Shown: positions 42,434-51,290 of the stretch, piece by piece
How positions within the stretch are numbered: position 1 is the stretch's first letter
Layout: the number at the start of each line of letters is the position of its first letter
Assembly (NCBI GenBank): GCA_014879835.1
Contig: JACSRJ010000157.1
Span: 1-64,000 of the forward strand
Direction: 5' to 3'
Origin: Anaerolinea sp.
GTDB lineage: Bacteria > Chloroflexota > Anaerolineae > Aggregatilineales > UBA2796
DNA length: 64,000 nucleotides
Notes under the pieces: generated by a model
The model's database searches: none
Told to the model about the DNA's origin: nothing
Seen by the model: only the letters and a program-made list of their open reading frames with translations
Position numbers and translations under genes: made by a program

Positions 42434-44167
42434 CTAATCCCGGGCCCGAATGAGCATGGCGGGGACAAGGGCCAACACACACACCACCCCACCAACCAGC
42501 AGTAGTTCGCCAATGACCTGTGTGCCCGAATTGAGGTAGGCGTTTACCGACAGACGCTGTATCTCATCAGCATTTAACCCCACTGGAAAACTTGCCCGGG
42601 TATTACTGACCAAATAGGAAACCCGATTTAGGGCGAAGGTGGTCATGCTTGAAATCGCCAACGTCATCCCGATCAGGCGCATGATCAGCACCAGCGCTGA
42701 CGCGACCCCGCGCTGATCCTCACGTACATGGTTGATCACCACCGTACCAATAGGAGCGATGGTTAGTCCCAGCCCCACCCCAACAAGGATCATGTGGAGT
42801 GCCATGATCGGCTCAGGGGTGTCTAAGCGCCAGATTGTGCCCGCAGCGATGAAGCCGATCCCTGCCAGCGCCATCCCGATAGTTGTGGTGAGGCGATAGC
42901 CGATCTTGCTGCTCAACCAACCACCGGGAATCGCCGCGAGGGCCATCGGAATGGTCAGGGCAGAAAGCAGAATACCCGCCCGCTCTGCCGCCAAAGCAAT
43001 GGCGCTGGCGCTGGCATCATCAGCTCGTAAATTCACCAGTAGGGGCACACTAACCAGCCCCAGCATCAGACAAAAACCTACCAAAAGGTTGGTTAAAGTG
43101 GCAGCGGAGATGCTTCGATCCCGAAACAGGTGCAGTTCGAGCAGGGGATGTTTGGCGCGCCACTCCCACGCCAAAAACAATCCAAAAAACAGCACTGCGA
43201 GGGCGATCAGTGTTGGGTTGTAGGGGAGAGTACTCATGGACTCGTTTAAAGCTTCGAGGGAGGTCGTCCCGGTCACATCGGTGTTACCTCCTAAACCCAA
43301 TACCAGTGCCACTAATGAGGCGGAGATCAGCCCTGCACCCACAAAATCAAAACGTCCTTCACTAACCGGATGCTCCACCCGGCGCAGAGACCACCACATC
43401 AGTCCAAAGGCGATCAGTCCCAATGGCACATTAAAAAGAAACAGGGTACGCCAGTCAGGAGCAGGCGTATTGATTCCGATCCCTAATAGGTTTTGGCGGA
43501 TAGTTTCGCCATGCAGTGCAAAAAAGTTCACCATCAACCCCCCGTAAAGGTGACCCAACACCCAACCGAGGGTATCAAATGCCCCCACCAAACCTACCGG
43601 GCCAGCACGTCGTGTAGGAGGGTAAAGGTCTGCAACCAGTGCCACGCTTACAGGCACAATTGCCCCTGCGCCAAGCGCCTGAATAACACGTCCCATAATG
43701 ATCGCAATCAAGGTTAAGATATTCAGATCGGGGCGTTGTCCAAGCACCCGGCGGGCAAAATCATTCAGCACCACCGTAGGAAACTCATGTGCCGTAGCAA
43801 CCCAGTACGATCCCAAAATAAAGATTGCCAGTGAGACAAGGAATGCGCCCCGCCGTCCAACCATATCCGAGACTCGCCCCATAACCATCATACTCACCGT
43901 GTAGGCCAGCAGGTAACCTGTGACCATCCATGATGCCAATGCGAGGTTGGTATCCACTGGAATGTTTAGGCGTGTCAAGATTTCAGGCAGGATCGCTGAA
44001 ACAATGGTCAGATCAAGAGAACCAATAAATACCGGGATCAAGACCATGATCATGATCAACCGACGCCGCTGTGGGCTGACGATCTCATGAAAAGGGCGCA
44101 CTTCCTTGAGGGAAGGTGAGGGTCTTGCGGATGCTGCGGTCGCGGTCATGGGTTCCTGAGCTTTCAC
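42434..44167 (-). CDS. DHA2-family MFS transporter (EmrB/QacA/P55-like)
   Basis: A major-facilitator transporter of 577 residues with about 14 membrane helices, the DHA2 (drug:H+ antiporter-2) layout. Visible are the D1-type motif LTIVSAILPEI in helix 1, GRVSDMVGRRGAF in the first cytoplasmic loop and the helix-5 region GAFDTLGWVLGHLYGG. An unusual long extra segment between helices 3 and 5 and a large loop of about 45 residues near residue 220 are present. Start is a GTG overlapping the upstream LppX/LprG-like lipoprotein stop by 4 bases. In mycobacteria lprG and P55 are arranged the same way and move lipids; here a lipid or drug substrate is inferred. Confidence 0.92.
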   Translation of the reverse strand: MKAQEPMTATAASARPSPSLKEVRPFHEIVSPQRRRLIMIMVLIPVFIGSLDLTIVSAILPEILTRLNIPVDTNLALASWMVTGYLLAYTVSMMVMGRVSDMVGRRGAFLVSLAIFILGSYWVATAHEFPTVVLNDFARRVLGQRPDLNILTLIAIIMGRVIQALGAGAIVPVSVALVADLYPPTRRAGPVGLVGAFDTLGWVLGHLYGGLMVNFFALHGETIRQNLLGIGINTPAPDWRTLFLFNVPLGLIAFGLMWWSLRRVEHPVSEGRFDFVGAGLISASLVALVLGLGGNTDVTGTTSLEALNESMSTLPYNPTLIALAVLFFGLFLAWEWRAKHPLLELHLFRDRSISAATLTNLLVGFCLMLGLVSVPLLVNLRADDASASAIALAAERAGILLSALTIPMALAAIPGGWLSSKIGYRLTTTIGMALAGIGFIAAGTIWRLDTPEPIMALHMILVGVGLGLTIAPIGTVVINHVREDQRGVASALVLIMRLIGMTLAISSMTTFALNRVSYLVSNTRASFPVGLNADEIQRLSVNAYLNSGTQVIGELLLVGGVVCVLALVPAMLIRARD

Positions 44168-44952
44168 GGTTTGCTTATGGGTGTTGGGGTGTCTACGGTG
44201 GCAGCATCGGTGGGCGCTTCCACCGTCACACCGGGATCGTTATAATTAAACAACTCCATCGTCCATGTTGTGGGGTCAGGGTAGCGTTCTGTGACCGTCT
44301 CAGGCTGAACCAAGACCATTCGCTCTACCTGTCCATTGTCCACCCGAATATAGATAGTGGCTATGGCGTCGCCAGTGCCTTGAATCAAGCCCGCAGTGAC
44401 TGCGCTGATCTCAGCCACGCTGGCAACCCCACTCACTTTGTATACCTGCACCCCAAAGAGGTCTTCAACCCCTTCGAGAGTCACATTTCGCATCGAATTG
44501 AGGGCCTTCTTGAGACCTTCCTCACCCCGAATGAGTTTATCCGCGTTAAAACCGGGGGAAAAATCCTGTTGAAGCCAGCGATTGCCCGTCAAGACAATGT
44601 GTTTAAAGTACTGAAGATCCCCAATGGCCACAATGTCGATCTGTCCGGGGACGCCGCTCACCGCTGCACTCACTTTTGCGCCCACTTTATCCGGCGCAGT
44701 ATAGCCACCATCGGCAGACACAAACGAGATGATCTTGGCCGTATCAATGAATGCGGGCGCACCCGTTAACTGCAACTTAAAGCGCAGCGAAGTCACATTT
44801 TGGATATCTTGGGCCGCTTTTTGAAGCAGGATGAGCGGATCAGGGGTGGGTTGTGGGGTAGGAGTGGTAGCAGCACCCCCCCCACACCCGGTCACGAGCA
44901 GCATCAGGGACAAAAACAGCGCCCCCATGCGGTAAAATCGGTTCACAGACAT
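44164..44952 (-). CDS. LppX/LprG-like lipoprotein
   Basis: A predicted lipoprotein of 262 residues, lipobox LLVTGC with a Thr/Pro-rich linker. The rest fits the LppX_LprAFG family: QNVTSLRFKLQLTGAP, KVSAAVSGVPGQIDIVAIGD, NVTLEGVEDLFGVQVYKVSG. The family forms a half-barrel with a hydrophobic cavity that carries lipids across the periplasm. ATG44952 is preceded by AGAGG and removes an unconserved prefix. It overlaps the MFS gene by 4 bases, so transporter and carrier should be made together. Confidence 0.88.
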   Translation of the reverse strand: MSVNRFYRMGALFLSLMLLVTGCGGGAATTPTPQPTPDPLILLQKAAQDIQNVTSLRFKLQLTGAPAFIDTAKIISFVSADGGYTAPDKVGAKVSAAVSGVPGQIDIVAIGDLQYFKHIVLTGNRWLQQDFSPGFNADKLIRGEEGLKKALNSMRNVTLEGVEDLFGVQVYKVSGVASVAEISAVTAGLIQGTGDAIATIYIRVDNGQVERMVLVQPETVTERYPDPTTWTMELFNYNDPGVTVEAPTDAATVDTPTPISKP

Positions 44953-45121
44953 GAGACCTCTTGTGAATTCATGCACCGCCCAAATTATCGCACGAGTCAG
45001 GGGGGAGCGGTAAGGGGGGAAATCGCCCAGATGATTATTGGGTTTCTCCCAAATTACCCTGAACCTTTTTGAGGGCTACCTGATATATAGGATGTGAGTA
45101 CTCATACGGTTGGGAGGGAGC

Positions 45122-45673
45122 ATGGATGATCTCAAAGCAATAGCCCGGCTTAAGCGAGGCGATATCGCTGGGCTGAGCGCCCTCGTTGCACGCTATCAGG
45201 TACGCGCCGTTCGCACCGCTTACCTCATCACCCAGAATGAATCCACAGCACAGGACATTGTTCAGGAAGCATTTCTGGAAGTATATCGTTCGATCCGTCA
45301 GTTCGACAGTCAGCGTCCGTTCTCACCGTGGTTTATGCGCATTGTGGTGAACAAGGCCATCAAGTCATCCCAGCAGGCGAACCAATTCTATCCTCTCGAA
45401 ATGGAGGAAGAAGAACAGGATGTCTATGTGGACCCAATGCCGGGACCGGAGGCACTGATCGAAAATGCGGCCACAGAACAGGCTGTATGGCGTGCGTTGG
45501 AAGCACTTTCACCGGAGCGACGTGCCGTGATCGTCCTACGTTTCTACTTCGAAATGAGCGAAAGTGAGATCTCCGAACAACTCGGAATCCCTGCGGGGAC
45601 AGTGAAATCACGTTTGCACACCGCCAAACAGAAACTGCGCTACCTGCTGCAAGGAGTGATGAACGATGGATGA
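45122..45673 (+). CDS. ECF-type RNA polymerase sigma factor
   Basis: A sigma-70 family protein of 183 residues with region 2 (IARLKRGDIAGLSALVARYQ, ...TAQDIVQEAFLEVYRSI) and region 4 (LSPERRAVIVLRFYFEMSESEISEQLGIPAGTVKSRLHTAKQKL). It lacks regions 1 and 3, as expected for an ECF factor. ATG45122 follows GGGAGGGAG directly upstream. It overlaps the next, membrane-anchored anti-sigma-like gene by 8 bases. Target genes and signal are unknown. Confidence 0.93.
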   Translation: MDDLKAIARLKRGDIAGLSALVARYQVRAVRTAYLITQNESTAQDIVQEAFLEVYRSIRQFDSQRPFSPWFMRIVVNKAIKSSQQANQFYPLEMEEEEQDVYVDPMPGPEALIENAATEQAVWRALEALSPERRAVIVLRFYFEMSESEISEQLGIPAGTVKSRLHTAKQKLRYLLQGVMNDG

Positions 45674-46733
45674 AGAACACCTGAAGCAGATTCTCAAAAC
45701 CCGCGCTGAGCGGGCAATACCAGATACCCTAGACTTACGAGAGGTAATCATGAACCAGATTCAGCGGGAAACACCCCGTATTCCCAAACGTGCTGTGGGT
45801 TTGCGCCGTCTGAGCATCGCCGCAGCCCTGTGCATCGCATTGATCACGACTGCCTATGTGGTGGCGCAGGATTTAACCACCCCGGATGCAGGTGTCCGTG
45901 CCGTTGAAAACGAGATTGTGCAGTTAAACCAAAATCACCCACTCAACGTGAATGAGCCACTGAACAAGCTTGAAGTGATCCTAGATTATGCCTACGCGGA
46001 TAGTAATCGGATTGCAATTGGTTACCGTGTCCAAGGCGAAACTACCCCCGGAACAAAAATTGTGATCTTCACCAACCCAACCCTCACCGACGTTTCCGGC
46101 CGTCAGTACCCGTGGGTTCCTGCAACCGGACAGCAGGTGACCGAGATCACCCCCGGTACGGATACAGAAAGCTTCCTGCATGGGGGGATCATGAGTTTCA
46201 ACTCAGCGGTCATTGGCGATGCTCCCACAACCTTGGATTTGAGGCTGCGGGTCGAAGTTGCCTATACCACTGAGGCAATCCGCGCCAGTGATCCCTATGG
46301 CATGATCCCGGCTGGGGAGACCACCTTCACTATGAATATCCCCTATAACCCCGGCAGTGCCTTGTCACTGGCACAAGAATCCGTCGGAAAAGATATGAAG
46401 GTACGCTTGAATCGGGTGGTGGTCTCCCCATCACTGACTCGCTTGGAAATCTGCACTGATGAGTCCGTGTTTGGTGGGGATTCGTGGATGAGTTGGACGG
46501 CAGTTCTCAACGTGAGTGTGAATAGCGAGAAGATCATCAGTTCACAGCCTTTTGGGATCACCGGCAGCAACGGTGCCTTCCTTGAACCCGGCGCACGATG
46601 TCATGCGGTGGTCATCACTGAGGCATTGGCGGCACATTCTGGTGCTTGGGAACTGAGCATTGAGACCTTCCACAACCCGGAATCGGCTCAGACCCTGACA
46701 GGTCCTTGGTCATTCACCTTTGATCTGAAGTAG
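45666..46733 (+). CDS. DUF4179-like membrane protein, probable anti-sigma factor
   Basis: A 355-residue protein. Residues 1-45 are cytoplasmic, a membrane helix spans about 47-67, and the remainder is an exported beta-rich domain with LNKLEVILDYAYADSNRIAIGYRV, as in DUF4179 proteins. The start overlaps the sigma gene by 8 bases, the standard arrangement of a sigma/anti-sigma pair. The N-terminal region is short and lacks a zinc HxxxCxxC site, so it is not a ZAS-type anti-sigma factor. A hairpin terminator follows at 46745-46778. Confidence 0.82.
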   Translation: MDEEHLKQILKTRAERAIPDTLDLREVIMNQIQRETPRIPKRAVGLRRLSIAAALCIALITTAYVVAQDLTTPDAGVRAVENEIVQLNQNHPLNVNEPLNKLEVILDYAYADSNRIAIGYRVQGETTPGTKIVIFTNPTLTDVSGRQYPWVPATGQQVTEITPGTDTESFLHGGIMSFNSAVIGDAPTTLDLRLRVEVAYTTEAIRASDPYGMIPAGETTFTMNIPYNPGSALSLAQESVGKDMKVRLNRVVVSPSLTRLEICTDESVFGGDSWMSWTAVLNVSVNSEKIISSQPFGITGSNGAFLEPGARCHAVVITEALAAHSGAWELSIETFHNPESAQTLTGPWSFTFDLK

Positions 46734-46744
46734 GACAACCCCTT

Positions 46745-46778
46745 GAGGCCTCCCCCACCCTTGGAAAGGGGAAGCCTC
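46745..46778 (+). terminator. Hairpin terminator of the sigma/anti-sigma operon
   Basis: GAGGCCTCCCC (46745-46755) and GGGGAAGCCTC (46768-46778) pair with one mismatch around a 12-base loop. There is no long T tract after it, so it may work imperfectly. It begins 12 bases after the stop of the anti-sigma gene. Confidence 0.55.
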
Positions 46779-47176
46779 CTCCATCATCTCGGTTCCCCCT
46801 ATCTATGTATTGGAGTAGGCAGCACAAAGCGGTCGAAGGGGGATCAGGGCGAACGCGCAACTTCTTGTGTCATCTCATTAAAAAACCGACCATGACGACT
46901 CTCCCCTTTTTCCCGCGAGCGCAAGGTTGCAAAGCGTATTCAAGAGAACTATGATTGTCCTTAAGAGAGTGATGAGCGTCTTTTTCCGTTGGGTCGGCCC
47001 TTGCCTTCGATCTTTAAACTCGAGGGGTTGGTAAAACATCAAAGCAGCGAATGGGTGTAAGGGCGTTTAGAACGATGCGCTGCTTTTAAAGAACGAGTAG
47101 GATAAACATGTGATGTGGATAGCACCGGATCAAGGTGTATACCGATACGTGTTGTCCCTTTAGGGTGGTTTAGACA
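46779..47176 (+). other. Gene-free region with a stem-loop of unknown role
   Basis: No coding region is seen. AAAGCAGCG (47041-47049) and CGCTGCTTT (47078-47086) are perfect 9-base arms. Inside, CGTT-TAG-AACG forms a further small hairpin at 47064-47074, and TTTTAAAG follows. It could be the 3' end of a small RNA or a structured leader element for the hydrolase gene at 47177, but no promoter was located. Confidence 0.35.
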
Positions 47177-48007
47177 ATGCCAATGATTAACCTCAGCAAT
47201 CAGGGGCTTTTTTATGAGGATTCGGGGGGCGATAAACCCGCTGTGCTGATGATGCACGGCTTTTTGTTTGATCAATCGATGTTTGATCCTCAAGTGAAAG
47301 CATTGGACTCCAAGTACCGCTGCATCCGCTTTGATGCACGTGGGTTTGGTCAGACAAAATGGGACGGTAACCCTTTTACCCTGTACGACACTGCCGCTGA
47401 TGCCCTTGCTCTACTGGACTATTTGGGGATTCAAAAAGCGGCGGTGTTAGGCATGTCTCAGGGGGGGTATGCAGCCCTCCGATTTGCGCTCAAATACCCA
47501 GAGTGGGTGAGCGCATTGGTGTTCATCAGCACCTATAACGGGGCAGATACCGAGGATGTGAAAGAAATTTACCGTGCCATGCGTGAAACATGGCGTATCC
47601 GCGGCCCGGAAGTACTCTTGGATACTTTCCTTAACCTCTTTATTGGAGCCGACGCTGAACTTCGATCTGTGTGGCGGGCAAAATGGGCACTTCGCACCGC
47701 TCATGAGATCTTCCATACCATGAATAACCTGATCAACCGTGACGAAATCCCAGATGACCAGCTTGCGCATATCCGGATGCCAGCAATGGTCATTCACGGG
47801 GAGGACGATCAAGGGATTCCACTTGCCTTGGGTGAAGCCTTCTTTCACAGTTTGCCCAACCACATTAAGATGGTTCGGGTGCCCGGTGCCGCACATGGGG
47901 TGAATCTCACCCATCCAGAGCAGGTTAATCTTCCTCTCTTGGAGTTTTTGGATCAATATGTCGCTGAAGCCCCGGACCCAAATCACAAGAAGCAGCGTCG
48001 TTACTGA
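47177..48007 (+). CDS. Alpha/beta hydrolase
   Basis: A 276-residue alpha/beta hydrolase of the proline-iminopeptidase/haloperoxidase-like group. HGFLFDQSMFDPQV forms the oxyanion region, nucleophile Ser94 lies in GMSQGG, the acid is in HGEDDQGIP and the base is His in GAAHGVNLTHPEQ. No signal peptide is seen. Substrate unknown. The start may be ATG47177 or ATG47183; TTTAGGGTGG upstream is a modest ribosome-binding site. Convergent with the thioesterase gene. Confidence 0.9.
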   Translation: MPMINLSNQGLFYEDSGGDKPAVLMMHGFLFDQSMFDPQVKALDSKYRCIRFDARGFGQTKWDGNPFTLYDTAADALALLDYLGIQKAAVLGMSQGGYAALRFALKYPEWVSALVFISTYNGADTEDVKEIYRAMRETWRIRGPEVLLDTFLNLFIGADAELRSVWRAKWALRTAHEIFHTMNNLINRDEIPDDQLAHIRMPAMVIHGEDDQGIPLALGEAFFHSLPNHIKMVRVPGAAHGVNLTHPEQVNLPLLEFLDQYVAEAPDPNHKKQRRY

Positions 48008-48061
48008 AAGATCACAGGATTAGAGTTTAGAGTTCTCCTCTACCTCCGCGTCCACACGAGG

Positions 48062-48463
48062 TTAGGGGCGTTTCTGTTGTTTTTCCTCGATCCGGGCGAA
48101 GTAACGGGCTTTGTCAATCACGAACCGGGTATGGGTACCCTCACCGATCAGTTCTTGATCGTCCCACGCGGTAACTTTAAACAAAACTTTGCGCCCTTCG
48201 ACACTGATCACCTCGGCCTCAGCACACACCTGAAACCCGATAGGTGTAGCGGCCAAATGTTTAACACTCACTTCGATCCCAACACTTGCCTGCCCTTCTG
48301 GGAGTAGGGCGTCAATGGCGTTTACTGCTGCCCCTTCCATGAGCAAGATCATGGCAGGGGTGGCAAACACTTTCACCCCACCACTGCCCAAATGTCGGGC
48401 GGTTACATCCTCCGTTACCGTGATCATGCGGGTTCCCTTGATCCCCAGCTCAATACCAGACAT
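48062..48463 (-). CDS. FlK-like thioesterase (hotdog fold)
   Basis: A small hotdog-fold protein of 133 residues similar to fluoroacetyl-CoA thioesterase FlK-type and 'thioesterase family' proteins: GSGGVKVFATPAMILLMEGAA, VSVKHLAATPIGF, GEGTHTRFVID. The Thr/Glu/His residues used by FlK appear in ATPAMI, LMEGAA and HLAATP. Substrate acyl-CoA is not known, and fluoroacetate activity should not be assumed. ATG48463 follows AGGAAAGG by 7 bases, and the longer reading frame is not conserved. Confidence 0.85.
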   Translation of the reverse strand: MSGIELGIKGTRMITVTEDVTARHLGSGGVKVFATPAMILLMEGAAVNAIDALLPEGQASVGIEVSVKHLAATPIGFQVCAEAEVISVEGRKVLFKVTAWDDQELIGEGTHTRFVIDKARYFARIEEKQQKRP

Positions 48464-48712
48464 GGCATACACCTTTCCTGCACTGCTGATACATCGAACG
48501 GTCAGATTGTACCGGATCACAAAGTGCCCTTTTGGGGACTTGATAAGAAGTCATTTGAACTTTCATGCAGAAGTTAGCGCGTCGAGGAAATGAGACTCAT
48601 CTTTTCCGATTCGGGGTTGACGGGATCATCCTCGAAAGCCACGTGTTGCGCCCTCTCTCTGCCCGCGTAATAATCTCCTCACCATTATTCTGAGCATATA
48701 TTGAGGTTTCCA

Positions 48713-49816
48713 ATGGATCCGCGTGTGCAAAAAATGGCAGAGGTTTTGGTAAATTACTCGCTTGCGGTAAAACCGGGCGATAGGTGTTTGTTTCGGGGCA
48801 CATCTCCGCTGGCCCAACCCCTTATGCAAGCCCTCACAGCGGAGGCGTTAAAAGCGGGGGGTATCCCCTTCACCTATGTTCACATGAGCGGTGAAGCGGC
48901 GGTGATGCTTGAAAATGGCAGTATTGAGCAGATCGAGATGGTCAATCCTATGCTCAAACAAATGTATGAAACCGCGGAGGTGATTGTACGCATTGAAGCT
49001 GATGAGGACAGCGGTGCATTGGCGCGTTTCGCCGCAGACAAACAGCAGGCGTTTATGCGTTCTAGAGGGACTCTGCTCAATATCCAAATGGCCCGAGAAG
49101 GACGCAAAGAACTGCGCCGCTGCACCACCCTCTACCCCACCCCCGGTTATGCCCGCGATGCCGGGATGAGCTTCGAAGAATACCAGAACTTTGTCTTTGG
49201 GGCGTGTATGGTCAATGAAGCGAACCCGCTGGCATATTGGCACGAACTCTCAGCGATGCAAGATAAACTGGTTCAGTGGCTTAAGGGTAAAAAGAGACTC
49301 CAAGTTAAAGGGCGCAATATTAACATGGAGATGAGTCTTGAAGGGCGCCTCTGGGAAAACGCTGATGGTAAGTTCAACTTCCCGGATGGTGAAATCTTTA
49401 CGGGGCCCGTTGAGGACAGTGTAAACGGATGGGTGCGCTTTACATTTCCAGCTATCTACGGTGGAAATGTGGTCAAAGGCGCAGAACTGCACTTCAAGGA
49501 TGGGCTTGTGACTACCGCTCGCGCTGAGGAAAACGAATCCTTCTTGCTGGCGATGTTAGATACGGATGCCGGGTCTCGACGCTTGGGCGAATTCGCCATC
49601 GGCACCAATCGGGGCGTGAATCGTTTTACAGGGCATATCCTCTTTGATGAGAAAATACATGGTACAGTGCATATGGCTTTAGGGCGTGCTTATCCTCAAA
49701 CAGGTGCGGTAAACCAGTCCGATATTCACTGGGATATGATCTGCGATATGCGTGATGGCGGAGAGATTCTGGTGGACGGGGTTAAGTTCTACGAAAATGG
49801 GGACTTTTTGGTATAA
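48713..49816 (+). CDS. M29-family aminopeptidase
   Basis: A metal-dependent aminopeptidase of 367 residues, related to aminopeptidase T/AmpS. It starts VQKMAEVLVNYSLAVKPGDRCLF and has the metal-ligand region: NFPDGEIFTGPVEDSVNG, AEENESFLLAML, GEFAIGTNRGVNRFTGHILFDEKIHGTVHMALG and HWDMICDM. These residues bind a two-metal centre in the family. ATG48713 is chosen over TTG48701 because GAGG lies just ahead of it. It is followed by a hairpin and by convergent moeB. Confidence 0.92.
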   Translation: MDPRVQKMAEVLVNYSLAVKPGDRCLFRGTSPLAQPLMQALTAEALKAGGIPFTYVHMSGEAAVMLENGSIEQIEMVNPMLKQMYETAEVIVRIEADEDSGALARFAADKQQAFMRSRGTLLNIQMAREGRKELRRCTTLYPTPGYARDAGMSFEEYQNFVFGACMVNEANPLAYWHELSAMQDKLVQWLKGKKRLQVKGRNINMEMSLEGRLWENADGKFNFPDGEIFTGPVEDSVNGWVRFTFPAIYGGNVVKGAELHFKDGLVTTARAEENESFLLAMLDTDAGSRRLGEFAIGTNRGVNRFTGHILFDEKIHGTVHMALGRAYPQTGAVNQSDIHWDMICDMRDGGEILVDGVKFYENGDFLV

Positions 49817-49830
49817 CTCCCCGGCATTCC

Positions 49831-49860
49831 TGTCCCCTTCTCACCACAAAGAAGGGGACA
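49831..49860. terminator. Bidirectional terminator between convergent genes
   Basis: TGTCCCCTTCT (49831-49841) and AGAAGGGGACA (49850-49860) are perfect 11-base arms with an 8-base loop. It separates the aminopeptidase from moeB. The arms belong to the CCCCTTCT/AGAAGGGG palindrome theme seen in other spacers. There is no T run beyond a few bases. Confidence 0.7.
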
Positions 49861-49895
49861 AACAGATGAGTGATTTATTCTCTCAGCAACGGTTG

Positions 49896-51089
49896 TTAGT
49901 AGGTGGGCAGACTACGATCAATCTCGCGGGCCCATGCATTGATCCCCCCGGCAAGGTTGAGCAGGTTGGTGTAACCCATCTCCTGCAGCATGATGATCGC
50001 ATCACGACTGCGAATTCCGGTCTTGCACTGGACGATCACCTCACCTTCGCGGGGAATTTCAGCGGCACGTGCTACCACCTGCCCCTTGGGGATTCTGAGT
50101 GATCCCTCTAAGGCACTGATCTCCCACTCATGAGGTTCGCGCACATCAACGATTACTGGATGCGCCCCGGCATCAATACGCGCTTTGAGGTCATATACAC
50201 TTAGACTGCGGACCTGATACTGGGCATTTTTCTCCTTGTACTCGCTGCGATCATGTGCAGGGACACCGCAGAAATCCTCATAATCGATCAACTCGGTGAT
50301 GGTGGGGTGTTCACCGCACACCGGGCATTTGGGATTCTTACGCACCTTAATGGTGTCAAAGCTCATGCTTAGTGCATCGTAGAGCAGCATCCGTCCAATA
50401 AGCGGCTCGCCAATACCCACAATGAGCTTGATTGCCTCTGTCGCTTGAAGGGTTCCAATGGTTCCGGGCAGGACACCTAACACCCCCCCCTCGGCACAGC
50501 TTGGAACCAAGCCCGGTGGAGGTGGTTCAGGGAACATGCAGCGATAGCAGGGGCCCTCTTTGGCGTAAAAGACACTCACCTGCCCTTCAAAGCGGAACAC
50601 ACTGCCGTAAACGTTTGGCTTGCCCAACAGCACGCAGGCATCATTGACCAAATAGCGGGTGGGGAAGTTATCGGTGCCGTCGATGATCACGTCGTAGTTC
50701 TTGAGGATTTCGAGAGCATTTTCACTGGTTAGTGGGGTATTGTGTTTTTCGATCACAATGTATGGATTGAGATCGGCGAGTTTGGCGGCGGCACTGTCCA
50801 GTTTGAGCTTGCCCACATCGCTGCCCAAATGAATCACTTGACGCTGCAAGTTGGTTTCATCCACCACATCATAGTCCACCAAACCGATACGTCCAATGCC
50901 GGCAGCGGTCAGATAGAGGGCGAGGGGGCTGCCCAACCCGCCAGTCCCGATCAACAGGACACTAGCGGACTTAAGCCGACGCTGACCCGGTACGCCTACT
51001 TCAGGCATGATCAGGTGGCGGCTGTAGCGCCGGATTTCATCATGCGATAGCTGCACCTCATCCGGCGAGATCAGGGTGATTCCAGTCAT
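49896..51089 (-). CDS. moeB: MoeB/ThiF-type adenylyltransferase with C-terminal rhodanese domain
   Basis: A 397-residue E1-like enzyme fused to a rhodanese domain. The N-terminal part adenylates the C terminus of a ubiquitin-like sulfur carrier: RYSRHLIMPEVGVPGQ, GTGGLGSPLALYLTAAGIG, DGTDNFPTRYLVNDAC and zinc ligands in CYRC and CPVCGEHP. The rhodanese half (about 285-397) has active Cys in QCKTGIRSRD. Similar fusions supply sulfur for molybdopterin, thiamin or thiouridine; the partner here is unknown. The window carries molybdenum-hydroxylase genes, which makes a molybdopterin role likely but not exclusive. Start ATG51089 follows GGGAGAG. Confidence 0.92.
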   Translation of the reverse strand: MTGITLISPDEVQLSHDEIRRYSRHLIMPEVGVPGQRRLKSASVLLIGTGGLGSPLALYLTAAGIGRIGLVDYDVVDETNLQRQVIHLGSDVGKLKLDSAAAKLADLNPYIVIEKHNTPLTSENALEILKNYDVIIDGTDNFPTRYLVNDACVLLGKPNVYGSVFRFEGQVSVFYAKEGPCYRCMFPEPPPPGLVPSCAEGGVLGVLPGTIGTLQATEAIKLIVGIGEPLIGRMLLYDALSMSFDTIKVRKNPKCPVCGEHPTITELIDYEDFCGVPAHDRSEYKEKNAQYQVRSLSVYDLKARIDAGAHPVIVDVREPHEWEISALEGSLRIPKGQVVARAAEIPREGEVIVQCKTGIRSRDAIIMLQEMGYTNLLNLAGGINAWAREIDRSLPTY

Positions 51090-51290
51090 ATTCTCTCCCA
51101 CAATCCTTCACATCCAATTGGGAATAGCGTATTGTATCCGTTTCCCTATAGGGAGTTGCAACTTCCAGACGCAGCAAGTTGCACAAATTTTACGCAAGGC
51201 GTAGTGAGGGTGTGTTCACTTTTTTGGCACTTCTCACCGCTCAGTTGTTCGGTTAAACTCATCTCCAGAAGCAATACCGGAGGGCAGGAC

